NCBI RefSeq assembly: GCF_964199755.1
Contig: NC_133913.1
Span: forward strand, 6,054,201-6,118,200
Origin: Larus michahellis
Taxonomy: Eukaryota; Chordata; Aves; Charadriiformes; Laridae
Direction: 5' to 3'
Length of the DNA: 64,000 nt
Every line of letters starts with the position of its first letter. The stretch's first letter is position 1. Positions 1 through 13,680 of the stretch are shown here, one piece after another. The notes below the pieces were generated by a model. It saw only the letters and a program-made list of their open reading frames with translations. It did no database searches and had not been told where the DNA came from. A program made the translations under genes and the position numbers.

Positions 1-3000
1 AAGGATGCACATTAACGTTTGAGGGATGCTGGTAAATGTGTATGCTTTTTGCTACTATTTATAATGTATTCAGGACCTTGCTCCACTCTTTTTTTTTTTT
101 TTGTTAGGTTTTCATGCTTTTTAATATATTTTTGGGGCCTGTTTCAAGCGGGACTGTTCTGTTTCGAGGCTACCTCAGTCCTTAGTGCCCTCGTTACAGC
201 TTGGTGAGGAGCAGGATGGAGAAGCGAGGCTCCGTGGAGGACACAGGTAAACCCTGCTCCATTCCTGTCCCCCAGAACATCGAAGCGTAGGCTTTACGTT
301 AAATTTAAACTAAAGGGATATGAGCACACGCTTGCAATTATCCTCTACCCAAGCACTTGCTGAAAATAGGTATTTTGCTGAATTGTTTTCAGTCTGATTT
401 CGCTCCGGGACACCAGGTAGTCCAGGCGTGGATCCCAGCTGTCTCTCAGCTCTGCTTTCGAGTGGCGTAAGCATGCCCAGAGCTGACACAACCCTCTGCG
501 CGAGGTCAGGCGGGAGCTTCTCCGCTTCTCCAGCAGAGATATTTAGAAACAAACTTGGTTTTTGGCTTTTGTTTAGCGGTAACTCCTGGCCGCTGCTCCG
601 GGAAAGGAGCAACCTCTGAATTTTATGCAGAAAAGTTTCAGGGTGATGTCTTTAAGTAAGTATAAGAAGTAAGTGACAGAGTAAGTACGTAGCAGTTTTT
701 AAAAACTCGAGGGGACGCGTGGGCAGGGACAGCTCGCCGGTGAGCTGGGACACGCCGTGTGGGGTGAGAGGGAGGTTATTAATAGCGCTCCTCTAACGAA
801 ACAGCAGTCTGAAGAGGCACACGCTGCCTGAAGATGGGCAGAGAGAGAGGCTTTGCCAGCAGAAAGCTGGGAGTGTGATGGAGAAGTTGAGTGGAAAACA
901 TGTTGTCTGAAAGTACTAGGGAGAGACATTTGGAGCCTGGAGATAAACGGGATGCGTGGCTATAATCCACTCATTATCCCGCTCTGGGCTGGGTTGGGTT
1001 TTTCAGCTTCCCAAAAGGGTGGCGTTGCTCTTCACCCTTTGCGGCGGCTTCGCAACAGCCTTTCACCAGCCGAATGGCGAGAAGTGAAAATCCTTTCCCC
1101 TCGCTGCTCTCTGCGCAGTCTGCAGCGATTTCTTATTCATGGCTTGAAATAAAACCGGTTTTCATGACAGCTGCTTCGCCCCTCGTTTGTATTAGCCCTT
1201 TCCCAATTAACGATCTAAACTGTTACCCCCTTAAAGCTTCCGTCTCAGGTCAGTCCCGTGAGCTTTTGTCCGCACCGGTAAATGCTGCCCTTAGCGAGCA
1301 GAGTGTATAGAATATTCCAATCCCGGCACCCAGTTCATCCCGAAAATGCAAAGTAATGGAGCTGTTTCTATTACTATTTGTTTGTTTTGATTTTAATTGT
1401 GTATAAAGTGCACATTTTCTTTGAAACTGAGTGTTTGTTAATAGTAGGGGATGTCTGTTAAAGCTCTTAAATGTTCCTGTCTGTGACTGTATTCAGTTTC
1501 AAAGTATCGGGCTTGATTTTGCCTTTTGAAGAAATGATACATGCATTACTTTAAAATGCTCTTGTGCTTTGGCTTAATGTAGGCCATTCCGAAATAAACG
1601 TTCCGAAGAGACTTTTGGACAAAAAATGCTGAACGTAACTTGGGTTTGTCTTGTCATTCTCTGGTTTTGGATGCAGTTTGGGGGGAAAAAAAAATAATAA
1701 AAAAAAATTATTAAATCCATTGGATTACTCCAGTCTGAGTGAGATGGCAGCTTTTTTCCAGCAATAGAATAGCTCGGAATATGTGAGCGAGGGAAAGGCA
1801 TATTTTCATGGTTTGTCTTAGCGCCGCAACTTGGAATTTTGATATATTTGACCTTGTTGAGCGTAATAAAGAGTTGGTTAGAAACTGACTGTGCCCTTCT
1901 GCGTGCCAGTTGCTCTTCAGTGACAAGAACAATCGCATTAAAAAAAGAAAAACCTACAAACTTCCGAAGTCAGACCTTGAGAAGGGCACCACTTATGAAA
2001 ACATGAAAAATCTGCATTTATGCATATGAATGAGCATGCTGATACTGTCCAGTGAACTGTGCAGCATTAGCTGGCCTAATTTAGCTGCGATTTTCGAAGG
2101 AACATACGGGAGCTGGCTGCCCAGCTCCTGTTAAAAATTGCAGCTGAATGCCCGTCTGTTTTGCCGTCACAAAAGATGGCTTTTGTGAGTGTCCCATGCT
2201 GTCCCCGCGCCGCGAGTTTGGCCTCGGATGGGGAGTCTGTCTGAGGAGGCATTCGGGGGTTTGCCCTGTCCCGCGGCTGCGTGAAGCGAGAAGTGAGATG
2301 GCTTCGGTGGCGTGGGCTTGCAATAAAAAGCTGTTTGTTTAAAGGAAAGTTGAAAAGAGTTTTAGGAAAAAGCGGCCGTACAGGCGAGGAGGGTGCTGCT
2401 GCGGCTCACAGAGCCTCGTGTCCCGAGCCTCGGCCAGCGCTGCGATGGCAGAAGCCGGTGACGGAGGCGGGATCCAGCAGTGATACTGTGTGGTTTTTTT
2501 CAGCTCTCTGGTTACCTGAGCGTCCCGCAGTCTCTGCAGACCAGGAAACGCGCAGGGAGCACGGAACAGCCCAGACGCTGTCGCCAGCCCCGTCCCCAGG
2601 CAGGGTAACGCCGGGTTGAGCCGTGTGGCGCGGGTTCAAGTGCGAGGATAAGCGAGGGGGTGCAGTGGGGCTGGGCTCCTGCCGCGCTGCCTCTGCTGCT
2701 CCAGGAGGACACTTAACCTCGGTGGTATCTCTGAGCACGTGATTATCTCCGTGTGAGTCAACGCAGGCAGCTACGGGCATCCAGCTGAGCGTGTGCTTCA
2801 GTGTTTCGAAGTGCAGAAACCTTCGTTTAACGAGGCGTTTGCAGCAAGAAATTCTGAACGCTTCAGGCATCTAACCAGAAGTGGAAAGGAAGGCTACGGC
2901 TGCAGCGCTCTGTGCTTGCGGTACGTTTCTGGGGAAACTGCCCAAGAGCAGCCGTCACGTGAAGGCTGTGTTTGACCTCGTGCTCAGACGCGGGCCAGGA

Positions 3001-6000
3001 GTAGAAGACCCCGAGGTCGAAGCTGGGATCGGACGCAGCCACCCCAAGCTTGCTTCGGCTGCTCCCCGCGGACACGGGCTGCCACAGGAGATGCCCCTGG
3101 GTGTTTGGGGTGGCTCCAGCTGCCGCTCCGACAGGGCGCGTCTCCCAGGGGCCCCGTGTCACAGCTGCCAGCCCCGCGCCGGTGCCTCGGGTGCTCGAGG
3201 ACCTCTCCGACAGCAGCCCCGCGCCTGGCCGTGATCCCAGCTGATCCTCTGGGTTGCTGGGTGGCTCGGCGACAGCTCCACTGTGCCTTCCTCTGCTATA
3301 AAGTGAGGATAACATGATTTATTTCGTACCGGGTATTGCAAGTATAAATTAGAGCCTCTCTGCAGAGTGATTTTCCCCTTGGAAGTGTAGGTTAGGGGTT
3401 TAATATTGTTAGCATTAAGTGTTCCTGCCTGTAGTTTAGCTACAGCCCTGTAGCAATTATGCCATTCTTCTTGTAGCTCGATTTGTTAATGATTCAAGAA
3501 TTCTTGATCCCGGGCGCGTCGCTTGCCAGCTACGAGGGTGCTTTCAGAAGGAGCTTGCTCCCGGGGCGTTCGCGGCGTGCCTAATTCCTGTGAATCCGAC
3601 GTGCTCTGCTTTGCACCTTGTGCAGTTGCCGTGAAACGGTGCCTGAAAAAACGATCTGTTTGTGCGAGTTAAATTACAATCTGCTGTTAATGGTGTGAGT
3701 AGACATAAGCCACCTTTCTGCGGTGGCACGAAGGGAGCTCGGGGGCTTCTGCTCCTTCAGGGCTTGCCATTCATTTCCTCTGTATCAGAGGAGACTTCAA
3801 ATATCAGTTCATCCTTGCTTGGAAAATGACATTTTGTTTTCTACAGCATGACATTATCGTCGTCGTGGAAATTCCATGTTGGTATCTGGGGAAAAATGCC
3901 TTAGAAAGGGGATTTAGAGGCATCTGCTCAATGCTCGTCCGTGCTGTGGGACAGTTTCCATACAGTTCAGATTTTGCCGTCCTCCTCCCTTTTATTTTGT
4001 TTCTTGAACAGGGTGTCGTGGTTCCTCCTTGGCAAAGGAGGTGTCGCCCGTTTGTGGACCCGAGCCTGCTGCTTCCCCGGGAGCAGAACTGCGGTGTTAC
4101 GCCCCGGGATTTTACACGTCACCCTTGTTGGGGTCCGTGCCTTCTGCTGCCTCGTGGTCTGGATCGCCTCTGGGTGGATGCGAAGTCTGGCCGAGCAGGA
4201 GCAGGAGCCGCGAGCCCGCGTTCCCTGTAGGGACGGTGCAACGTGGGGCATCGTGACTTAAGTGAGTTACTTTTTGATCCCGCTCTGAGCATTTCTTATT
4301 CCCTGAAATTCAGTGTTCCCATTGATGAATGTTTGCCAGGCTTTTTGTATCTTTTTCCATAAAGTTGAAACCACCTGAAAATCGCTATCAGAAAAGTTTT
4401 TTAAAAGCCTTACAGAAAATGGTTTTGGTAACACATGGGCATGAGCAGGTGTCCGTGTGTGCGTGTGTTATCAGGAGTTTTGGAGCCGCCTCGTCGCCTC
4501 TGGCTCTTACTCCCCCGACCTTTTTGTGCAGGGAAGGATGTGAGGAGATTGGACCCACGATACTTGAACGTAAATGTGAGGACTCCAAGCTCGCAAACAA
4601 AATTCCTCTCTCGCTTTATATTGCCGATGGCAAAATTTCTTTTTTATCCCCCTGAAGCTGCTATTACAATACTGAGCGATTTGTCGCTGCGTATATACAA
4701 AAAAATAAGAGTTAATGCATTGTAGGGCTCCTTTGCCTGCTTGCGTTCTCTCCTTTGAGTGTCTCCATTGATTGGGATTACACCGGAGACCACAGTTAGG
4801 TCCCGCTGGTGTGCGCCGGTGAAAAACGCTGTGAAAATCTGAAGTTACCAAGAGAAGTTTTTGGGTTGTCTGTGGTTTTTCATGGAGGAAAGAGACCCCC
4901 GAAGGCACCGTACCCGCTGCTCAGGTCAGCTCCATCCAACTGGAGGAGGACGAGGAGCACCGGGACGGGAACTGGCTTTCCATGGAGCTTGTTCAGCAAA
5001 GCGCCGCGTTTCATTAATTGCTTCCAGCGCTAATTGAAGGCCTGTTCGCAGGTATGTCGGATGTTTTCTAGACTCTGCATCCTCCGTGAGAGGTCCGGCC
5101 CTTTGGAGGGAGCCGGTTTCCGCTGCGCTGAGGGTGACCCTCCAGCCCTGACAGAGCCCTTTATCTGACGTGTGAAGCGTGAATCAGAAAATGCGGCTGA
5201 TTAGTCAACCGTATTTGGTAATAAACTTGTTAACGTTTCAAAAGGTCTTTGAGGGAACTGTCGAAAAGTCAATTTGATGCCATCGGCCGCATGCTGAATT
5301 TCTGTGGGCTTGGGGCCGGAACACGGTCAGCGTGGCAGGTGAACACAGGGCTTCCCCGGGAGTAGAGTTTCCGTATCCTCTGCGAGAAAAAGAGATAACT
5401 TTGCTTATAGAAACATGTGCAAGATGTTATACATTATGTTATGGATGCGTTACATGTTTTACATAAATGCTCTTAAAATGAGGTGGAAAGAGATGTGGAA
5501 ATGGACAGTGAGGAGCTCTGAAAATCAGGGCTGGGTTGCTCTGGTAAGTTTTGTGATGTAGATACGTGACTCGGAGAAGAAAAAGCGGTAAACGGAAATG
5601 TTCTGGACATCAGCCAGCGCCTTGTTACGGCGCCGCGCAAGAAATTGTTTGCCCAGAGAAGAGGGGTTGTTCTCGCAGGAGCAGTGCGGCGGGTGGCGGG
5701 AGCACAGGAGGGAGAACAGGGAATCGCCAGTCCGGAGGGCAGAAGGAGCCGTGCTCTTGGCCTTCAGACCAGGATATCCTGATATCTTGTACCGAGAGAT
5801 ATTTTGATCTCTTGGTCTAAATTTTTGCTATTTTTTGATATGTTCATTGATTTATTTTTTTTTTTCCCGACCCACCATTCTCAAACGTACGAATGGAATT
5901 TGCAGGTAGCAACGGAATGGGGAGGCGCTTGGTAAAGCCTGTGAAGGTTTGGAGGCAGGAACGGCGGTTACCGGTGGTACGGACGTGGCGTGAGCTGGGT

Positions 6001-7777
6001 GCGCGGTGCTCCCCCTCTTAGAGCGAAACGGCTTTTCGGCGTGGAAATGGCGAGCAGCCTTGTCCCTTTTATTAAACATCTCTCTTCTGCCCTCCTGCAG
6101 GTGCTGGGTCACTTCAAGCAAACTAAAGGGAAGTTCGGGACATTTCCAGTCCCATGAAAAGGTGGGGGCCAGCAGTGCTTCTGTTGAAAACGGGTAAGAA
6201 TACCTATTACTGAGGACTTTTGTAGCGTGGCTGGGCAGCAGCCAGATCACGCGGCAGCACCTGCAGCCTGCCAGGGGCCGGCGCGCTGGGGGGACGCGCG
6301 GCCGGGAGCCTCGCGGCGGTGAGAAACTGCCAAAGCGAGAAGAGAGGTGCGATGGTAACCGGTAGAAAATGAAGTTTGTGAAACGAAACGCGGGGAGTGA
6401 GGTACAGATAGGCGATTTGCCGCCGCACAGAGCGTGAGCGTGATCGGCCCCGGCGCGGGTGGATGTTGCACAGTGTCTGGCGCTCCCCTCTGAGGAAAAG
6501 TCCTCGCGGCTGCGTGTATTGCAGTAACCCCTCAGCGCTGCGGGGCAGGCTGGGGACCGCGCTGCTCTCTAGGTATAAAAATAACCACTTTGCCCTAAAG
6601 GGTAGAAGCATGTAATGAGACAGAGGGCAAGCGGGAAAGCTTTACACCTTGGTTCACCCGGAACGTGGTATTTCCAGGAAAACTCAAGCTGCCCTGAGGT
6701 TTCCTTCGGCAGCGTGTCTATTAGATCACGCTCTCCCTGAAGATTTCTCCCCCACGTACTGGGGGGAGGGAGGGCAGGTCGTTGCTGGACCGTCAACGAG
6801 AAGGGACGAGCTCAGGAGTGTGCCGCGGGGCTGGGGAATTAAATTCTGCTTTAATCGGTGGCTCCGAAATCTGGTTCCTTATCACCCGTCGCCTTTTCTT
6901 GCTGACTGGCTGGTTGGAGCAGCAGCGTTGTGTAATGACCCTGGTTGTGTCGTTCACAAAAAAGTAAGTTGTGATCCTCTGCAATGCCGGGATTTCATGC
7001 ATTTCCTATTTGTACACGTATTTTGATGGCCGGTAAGGAAAGAGAAGATCCTTGCTAAGAAAGGAGATCCCAGAAAAACGACAGTAGCCGGTGCAGGGGT
7101 AAGGAGATCTTTACATAAACCGCTGTGACCCGGAGTGCCGCGGAGCTGCCGATATCCCGGAGAGGAGAGCCGAGACCTTGAGAGACTTCAGAGCTAATTT
7201 AATAAATGGCTGGTTTGTAGTTACGAATTTAACTTCTTAAGAAGGACTAGGAAGAAAAGCGCAGGAAAACAGGAGAACGGAGCCTTTTCTTTGTCAGATG
7301 CCAATTTAACTCGACAGTCTCTAATCCCTAACTCCTGCGGTTTAACATAAGCTAACGAGGGTTTAATGCCTCGCTTGCGATTCCAGGCAGGGGTCGGTGC
7401 GATGCGGGTCCCGGTGTGCCGTGCCGTGCCCTGCGCAGAGGCGCCGATGTCTGGCGCCCGCGGGACGGAGAGTTGAGCGGCTGCCATCTATCTCTGCTCC
7501 GGCTGCGCTGACAAGGTGAAATGGCCCCACCGGGGATTCTCGATTAAATTCCGCCGACCCGGATTTGAACTGCTGAGCTGTAAAACAGGCTGCACCTCTC
7601 TCGCACGCGCGATCCCAGAAGCAATCGGCCCTCGTTTTTGAGTCACGCTTCTTTCTGCCTCGGCTGCTTGTGGGTTAAAGCTTAGCGGCGGCAGAAATGT
7701 GAACTCAAGCGTTTCGGGGGGGTGGGGGGGGGGACGACTGCTAATAAAAAGCAGCGGCAAGGTTGGCCCACGCCTGG
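1..7777. other. Left flank, no recognisable gene
   Basis: No open frame here resembles a known protein and none chains into a multi-exon gene with consistent splice phases. The stretch at about 1.35-2.05 kb is AT-rich with AATAAA hexamers on the plus strand (about 1593, 1865 and 2322), as in a 3' UTR or intergenic DNA. From synteny the next gene beyond ADAM11 should be GJC1 (connexin 45), tail-to-tail on the plus strand, so this could be GJC1 3' UTR or downstream DNA. The intact connexin coding exon is not in the window, so this remains inference. Confidence 0.5.
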
Positions 7778-7935
7778 AATGACACAGTCTTTGAGCTGGA
7801 AAAGACCTACAAGGCAGTGCAGTCAGCGTCCTGGCCAGCAGGACATCGCTTCTTAAAGGGCGTTTGGAAATCTTTTCGTGCAGTCTGGTCGTAACAGACT
7901 CAAGGAATTGGGTTTCCCCCACTTCCCCCAGGATA
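7778..7935 (-). repeat. Possible old CR1 3'-end fragment
   Basis: Plus-strand text resembles the reverse complement of a CR1 tail: 'gagctggaaaagacctacaa' matches the usual 'GGTTGGAAAAGACCTTTAA' block next to a CR1 3' end, followed by diverged body-like sequence. Highly decayed, so the boundaries are approximate. Confidence 0.3.
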
Positions 7936-8483
7936 TTCTCACCCTCCCCCCCGGAGCCGGCGGCTGCGCAGCCAAAGTTAAAGCGCACTGAAGCCTTCAA
8001 TCCCATTTCCAGGCCACTGGCTGTTCTTCCGGGCTAGCAGAAATCCTTTCCCTCCCCGTTGTCGGCCGGGGCTGTGGAGGCACAGAGGCGCCGGGCTGCG
8101 CCTCCGGCCCGTGGGCCCCTCTCGCAAGCCAGCAGCTGCTGATGCGGCCGCGCTTTGACATGCAAGCTGCCCCGTCGCCCCCAGCGCGTGGATGTCCCCG
8201 GGCTGCGAGTGGATCCGTCTTATTCCCATCCACCTTTGGCCGTTGCCTCCGGTGCCATGGGGCTGCTCTCACCCACGGCTCCCATTGCTAAGCCCACCTT
8301 GGAGGCTCTGCTCCTCTTTTTTCTCTTCCCCCCTGACTTTGGGGGTTCAGTGCTGTTGCAGTGGTGGGGGAGGGGGGGCGGGAACTGAAGTGTGTCCGTG
8401 TGTTGGGACCGGGGCCAGCTGCCTGCACCTGCACGCGTTAACCCTTAAAGAATTTTTAAAAGTGATTTTGACGTGCGTCTGGT

Positions 8484-9803
8484 TTGAGCGACTCATTCTG
8501 GATGTCATCTCCAAACACGTAGAGGAACAGGAAGTCATTGGAAGTGGTCAGCATGGATTTACCAAGGGTAAATCTTGCTTGACCAATCTGATAGCTTTCT
8601 ATGATGTTATAACGGGTTGGCTGGATGAGGGGAGAGCCGTAGATGTCATCTGCCTTGACTTCAGCAAGGCTTTTGACACTGTCTCCCATAACATCCTCAT
8701 TAGGAAGCTGAGGAAGTATGGGCTAGATGAGGTGACAGTGAGGTGGATCGAGAGCTGGCTGAGTGACAGAACTCAGAGGGTTGTGATCAGCGGCACAGAG
8801 TCCAGTTGGAGGCCTGTAACCAGTGGTGTCCCCCAGGGGTCAATACTCGGTCCAATTTTGTTCAGTATATTCATTAATGACTTGGATGATGGGACAGAGT
8901 GTATCCTCAGCAAGTTTGCTGATGATACCAAGCTGGGAGGGGTGGCTGACGCTCTGGAGGGCCGTGCTGCCATCCAGCGTGACCTGGACAGGCTGGAGAG
9001 CTGGGCAGAGAAGAACCTCATGAGGTTCAACAAAAGCAAGTGCAAGGTCCTCCACCTGGGGAGGAAGAATGCTAAGCACCAGTATAGGTTAGGGGTGGAC
9101 CTGCTGGGAAGTAGTTCTGAGGAGAAGGACCTGGGGGTCCTGGTAGACAGTAAATTATCCATGAGCCAACAATGTGCCCTTGTCGCCAAAAAGGCCAATG
9201 GCATCCTGGGCTGCATAGGGAAGAGTGTGGCCAGTAGGTCGAGGGAGGTCATTCTCCCCCTCTACTCTGCACTGGTGAGGCCACAACTGGAGTACTGTGT
9301 CCAGTTTTGGGCTCCCCAGTTCAAGAGGGACAGGGAACTGCTGGGGAGAGTCCAGTGTAGGGCAACAAAGATGATGGAGGGATCGGAGCATCTCCCTTCT
9401 GAGGAAAGGCTGAGAGAGCTGGGACTCTTTAGCCTGGAGAAGAGAAGGCCGAGGGGAGACCTTATTATGGCATACAAGTATCTAAAGGGTGGGTTGAAGG
9501 AGGATGGTGCCAGACTCTTTTCATTGGTTCCCAGTGACAGGACGAGGGGCAACGGGCACAAGCTGGAACATAGGAAGTTCCGTTCAAATACATGGAAAAA
9601 CGTCTATGGTGAGGGTGACAGAGCACTGGAACAGGCTGCCCAGGGAGGGTGTGGAGTCCCCTCTGGAGATTTTCAAGACCCACCTGGATGCAGCCCTGAG
9701 GGATGTGCTCTGGGCGATCCTGCTTTGGCAGGGGAGTGGGACTAGATGATCTCTAGAGGTCCCTTCCAACTCTGAAGTTTCTGTGATTCTGTGATTCTGT
9801 GTG
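8484..9803 (+). mobile_element. CR1 LINE, 5'-truncated, reverse-transcriptase ORF2 part
   Basis: A non-LTR retrotransposon fragment that encodes the C-terminal part of CR1 ORF2. Visible reverse-transcriptase motifs are the [10 protein letters not shown] block, motif A '[12 protein letters not shown]', motif B '[10 protein letters not shown]' and the catalytic 'FADD' motif C near 8918-8930, followed by the thumb and C-terminal region ('GLFSLEKRR'). The frame is open to about 9597-9632 and then continues in another frame ('[18 protein letters not shown]') to a stop near 9747, so an indel splits the ORF. The 3' end carries the CR1-typical ATTCTGTG microrepeat at about 9782-9803. The endonuclease half is missing. 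An open frame continuing 5' to 8192 is chance and not CR1. Confidence 0.95.
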
Positions 9804-12800
9804 CAGGCTTGGAAAGTCAGGGGGTTTTTTGCTCAATGTCCTTGGTCTCTGCTGTTGAGGGTTCCTTGTGGCCATTAGAAATCGGCTCAGTGGTGTCTCA
9901 GATTGGCCAGCAGAAGGTTTCGGCTTTGCTCTCTTTGTGTTTACCTAAAAGCAGAATGAGACCCAGCCTTCCCGTGCAAAATGCTCCCAGCGCCAGGTAA
10001 CACTGGGTGCGTTTATTAGCCCAAACGAGCTCAGTAGCACAACTGGGGGGGAGGAAGCCCGCCAGGGGAGAGTGGTCGCTGCGACCTGTTGTGTTTGCAA
10101 AGCTGCAACAAGCGTCGGCCAAAATTCCTGCCGCTGTTCGGTCTAACCCGTTCCGGCTCAGCCTGCGCAGCTCCTCCTGGTCCACCCGAAGCTCGAATCG
10201 CCTCCGTTGCGGATGCATTGAGCTCGGCAAACCCTCGGTGGCTGGAAACGCTGACGCTCCCCCTTCCCCCCGGCGTGCTCTGGGTGCTGCTCAGCGCGCT
10301 GGAGTGCCATTTGGGCTGACAGCGTTGTGTAAGACGTGTGGAGCCTCGGCTGCTTGGAGATGCTCGCCGCTTTCCCCTGAACTGCCTCTTTTCTCTGATT
10401 TCGATGATTTGTATCTTGTTTCCAGCTGGAGCCTGAATAGCAAAATTCCCGGCGCGAGCGAGACGGAGCTGGGATCTGCTTTCACTTGAAGCGCCTACTT
10501 CATGCTGACCGTTTCTCAGCTGTTTGCCTGCAGAATTTCTCCATGGTGACGAAAAGGTGAATTTCCCTTAAATCTCCGTGTGCCAAATAAGAGCCTTGAC
10601 TCAAGAGTGGCACAGCAAGGGCTTGTTTTGCTCCTGCTCCGTCCCAGCCATGCTGTGTGCCGCGGGACGCTGGGGAGAGCCAGAGCGGGCTCTACGCTTC
10701 CCATCCCCTCCCTCCTTTTCTCCCTCCCTCTCCAGTTCTTAGTTTCCCACCAGGAACTGGGGGTGGCACAGCCGAAAGAAGTCACGCTGGTTTCCAGCAT
10801 CATCAACTGGAGTAGAAAGCGCCTGTTGCTCGAGGGTGTGGGTGCGTGCCCGGAGTGCTTTGAACAGGGAAGAGACAGACGGACGGCTTCTCTGCCGCAC
10901 GGTTGTGTCAGCCTTCAGAGGGTTTCCCAGCTGGAAAACCCGTGTCCTGGTTTGTGGTCAGAGTTCAGTTCGGGTTCTTCTTTTATTTGCGTGGAAAATG
11001 AGGATGTGGGTTTTTCAGCCGCCTTGTGGAGCCAGTATTTGGGGCGTAACTTTCTCTTGCCTGTGATTTATCCCCCAAAGAAAACTCCCTTCAGGAGGCC
11101 GTTTCCCCACACGTTGCCTCCTGACCATCTGACGTCTCCCTCTGCTCTCAAAAGCTGACCGAAACATCTCGGCTTCCTTATGAGCACGAGAGCTGGAAAA
11201 TGGTAGCTTCCCTCTGCTCGCGCAAGCTGCCGCTCACGTGGCGGCCCCCCATGCCACAGCCTCTGCCGTGACCACATTCCTGGGAAGTCCTTGAGGATTT
11301 TCTTCCTTGTCTGCACCCTAAAAGCAAGATCTGCCTCGTTAGATTCTAGATGAAAAATCGCAGCCAGATGGTCAATCATCAGCTTCGGCAACCAAAGGAG
11401 TGGAGATATTTTAGGTTCAAGGGTTTCCCATTATGTAATGGAACGGACACCGAGGCGGCTGCGGAAGGATTGGTTTCTTATTTCTTTGGTTTTACTAACA
11501 ATGGGGGATTTACTGTTATCTTTTTTTTGCACATCGCAGGTTTTGGAGATCGGCAGGGTCCCACCCTTAGAGGCTCGTTGCCATTTTCGGCGAAAAGAGG
11601 GGCAGATTTGACTCTATCCTTGTCAGACAGACGCGTCCCCCGGCCCTGCCCCAGCCGTTGCTCCCCACGCATCCTTTCAGGTGCAGGGGGACGTATCGCA
11701 GCGGGACGAGGGAGAGCTCTGCAAGTCATCTCGGAGGAACCCAAAAGCCGATGCCAACCTCGCAGCCTTTGTCGGAGGAGCACCTCGGCAGCCGGTGCGG
11801 AAATGGGAGACTGCGGCTTCTCCCTTGGGCGCTGTGGTTAACCATCAGCCGGTGCGGCTAAAAGCTGGCCACGGTGGGCGAGGAGAGTGGGTCAGAGCTG
11901 AGCGCGAGGACGGTCCCCAACGTAAAACCGGCGTGTCAGGAGTAGGAGAAGGAGCTCGAGGACAGGCAGGAATGCGGCGGCATCCAGCCAGCCTGTGCGC
12001 CACCTTTCAGGGCAACTCCTCTTCGGGGCGGAGGTGCTGAGTGCTGTGATGGGAGGAAGCTAAAAAGGAGCTGGAGAAGTTTGTGACGGGGAGAAGCGGC
12101 AGCCTGGGGCATCGAGCGGCTCTGGGCACTGCACCCTGCCGCTCTCGTAGTGTTTGTGGTCCCGGGGAGTTGCCCGAGGAATGTCGCCCTCGTGCCGAGC
12201 ACGTCCAACCCCGCCGCGGCCTCCTCGTGATCCCCAGCCTCCCCGGCACGTGCAGCGGTGCCAGCGGGCAGGACCCTGCCCTGGGCAAGTGGTGTCGGTG
12301 CTGCGTGACCCTGGGGGGCTGCAGACCAGAGCTGGGCCGACCTGAAGTCGTGGGTTTTTGCCCTCCTGCTCCTGCAGGCCCTGAATAACTCAAGATTCAG
12401 AAACAGTCTGTGCATCTGGAATATTTCTGGCTCGCTCAGCGGGCTGGTATCTAGACACCAGCCCAAAAATAGCTCCGTGCTGAGATGCATCTCCGTCGTG
12501 GCTGGTAGCGAATCTCCGGCTAGAATCCTGGAGGGGTATAAAGATGTCTCCGCTGCGACGGGCTCGCTGCGGCCTGGGGAGGATCGGCGCCGTTTGCTCC
12601 GGGCCTTGCCCTGGCAGGGGAGGACACTGCGGCTGCGGAGGCAGCGCGGATGGGGGTGGCTCCTGGCACAGACTCCTCCACACCCCCGGCTCAGCCGGGT
12701 GCTCGCCCCCCGCTCCCTGCTGCGGCCGGAGGCTCCTCCAGCATCTTCCTCACCCCACGCCATCTCCCGCGAGGCCGTAGCTGCAGGGGACAGAGCGAGC

Positions 12801-13215
12801 GGATGACGGTGATTGCTTTAATAAGATGAACTTGACCCCTCTTGAAACCAGGAGAGAGGACCTCGCCCGGGGCTGGGTGTCCCCCCTGGGGGAGGCAGCA
12901 CCCCAAGGAGCACCCTGGCAGCACCCCGAGGTGCTCCTGGGCACCCCCCCCCCCCGCCCAGTACCGCAAGTGGGGCAGGGCCGGCAGCGCGTGTCCTCAC
13001 CCACCCCAGCGCCCTGGATTGCGTATGTGGGCCCCCGTGCTCGCCGCGAGGTGTTGAATTGGGGTGGGGTTTTGTACCACGCCACGTAGGGGGACACCAG
13101 CGCTCGCATCTGGGACAGCCAGCTCTGATCTGGGTCTCTGCAGGGCGAGGGGCACCTCCAGCCCCACCCATGTGGGGACTGGGCCCCCTCCCAGGGTGGG
13201 TGGTTGCGGCATCCA

Positions 13216-13255
13216 TCGTCCTGCGTCCCGCCGTCGTCCTGCGTCCCGCCGTCGT
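13216..13255. repeat. Short tandem repeat, 18-bp unit, about 2 copies
   Basis: The unit 'gtcctgcgtcccgccgtc' is repeated almost perfectly in tandem, starting at about 13218 and 13236, and then decays. Confidence 0.8.
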
Positions 13256-13621
13256 CCCTGGCTGGTGGAGAAGGGGGATCCCCAGGGAAGTGACCCTCCG
13301 TGGGCAGGGGGTGCTGGGCCTCTCCCAGCGCTGCCAGGGTCGAGGGGGGCCGGCAGCAATGCTCGCGTGGTGTCCCCCATCTGCCACCGATTTTACCGTC
13401 AAAGGACCCCCAGCAGGGGGGACATGCTGCAGCGCCCCCCCCCCCCCCCAGCCTGGGCCTTCGTCCTCAGCTTCTGTCCTCCCAGCTCGGGGCCGGGGGC
13501 TGTGGGGACAAGTGTGTGGCCCTGGAGCATCTCGGGGACATCAGAGCATCTTCTCCTGCGCCGTCCAGTCCAGGCGTGCATGGACTGGACTGGGGGAGCC
13601 CTCTCGTGGCCGATGTGCCGA

Positions 13622-13680
13622 GCAGGAGTCCGGTTGTGCCAAGGAGTCTGGCTGTGCCAAGGAGTCGGGCTATGCCGGTC
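13622..13680. repeat. Short tandem repeat, 18-bp unit, about 3 copies
   Basis: Three successive versions of 'ggagtc(c/t/g)ggytrtgccaa' at 13626-13677. Their open translation (repeated short Cys-Ala-Lys-Glu-Ser-Gly units) is a by-product of the repeat. Confidence 0.75.

Noticed and set aside
8192-8483. N-terminal extension of the CR1 reverse-transcriptase frame
   Set aside because: Similarity to CR1 begins only at about 8484. The upstream part is unrelated sequence that happens to be open.
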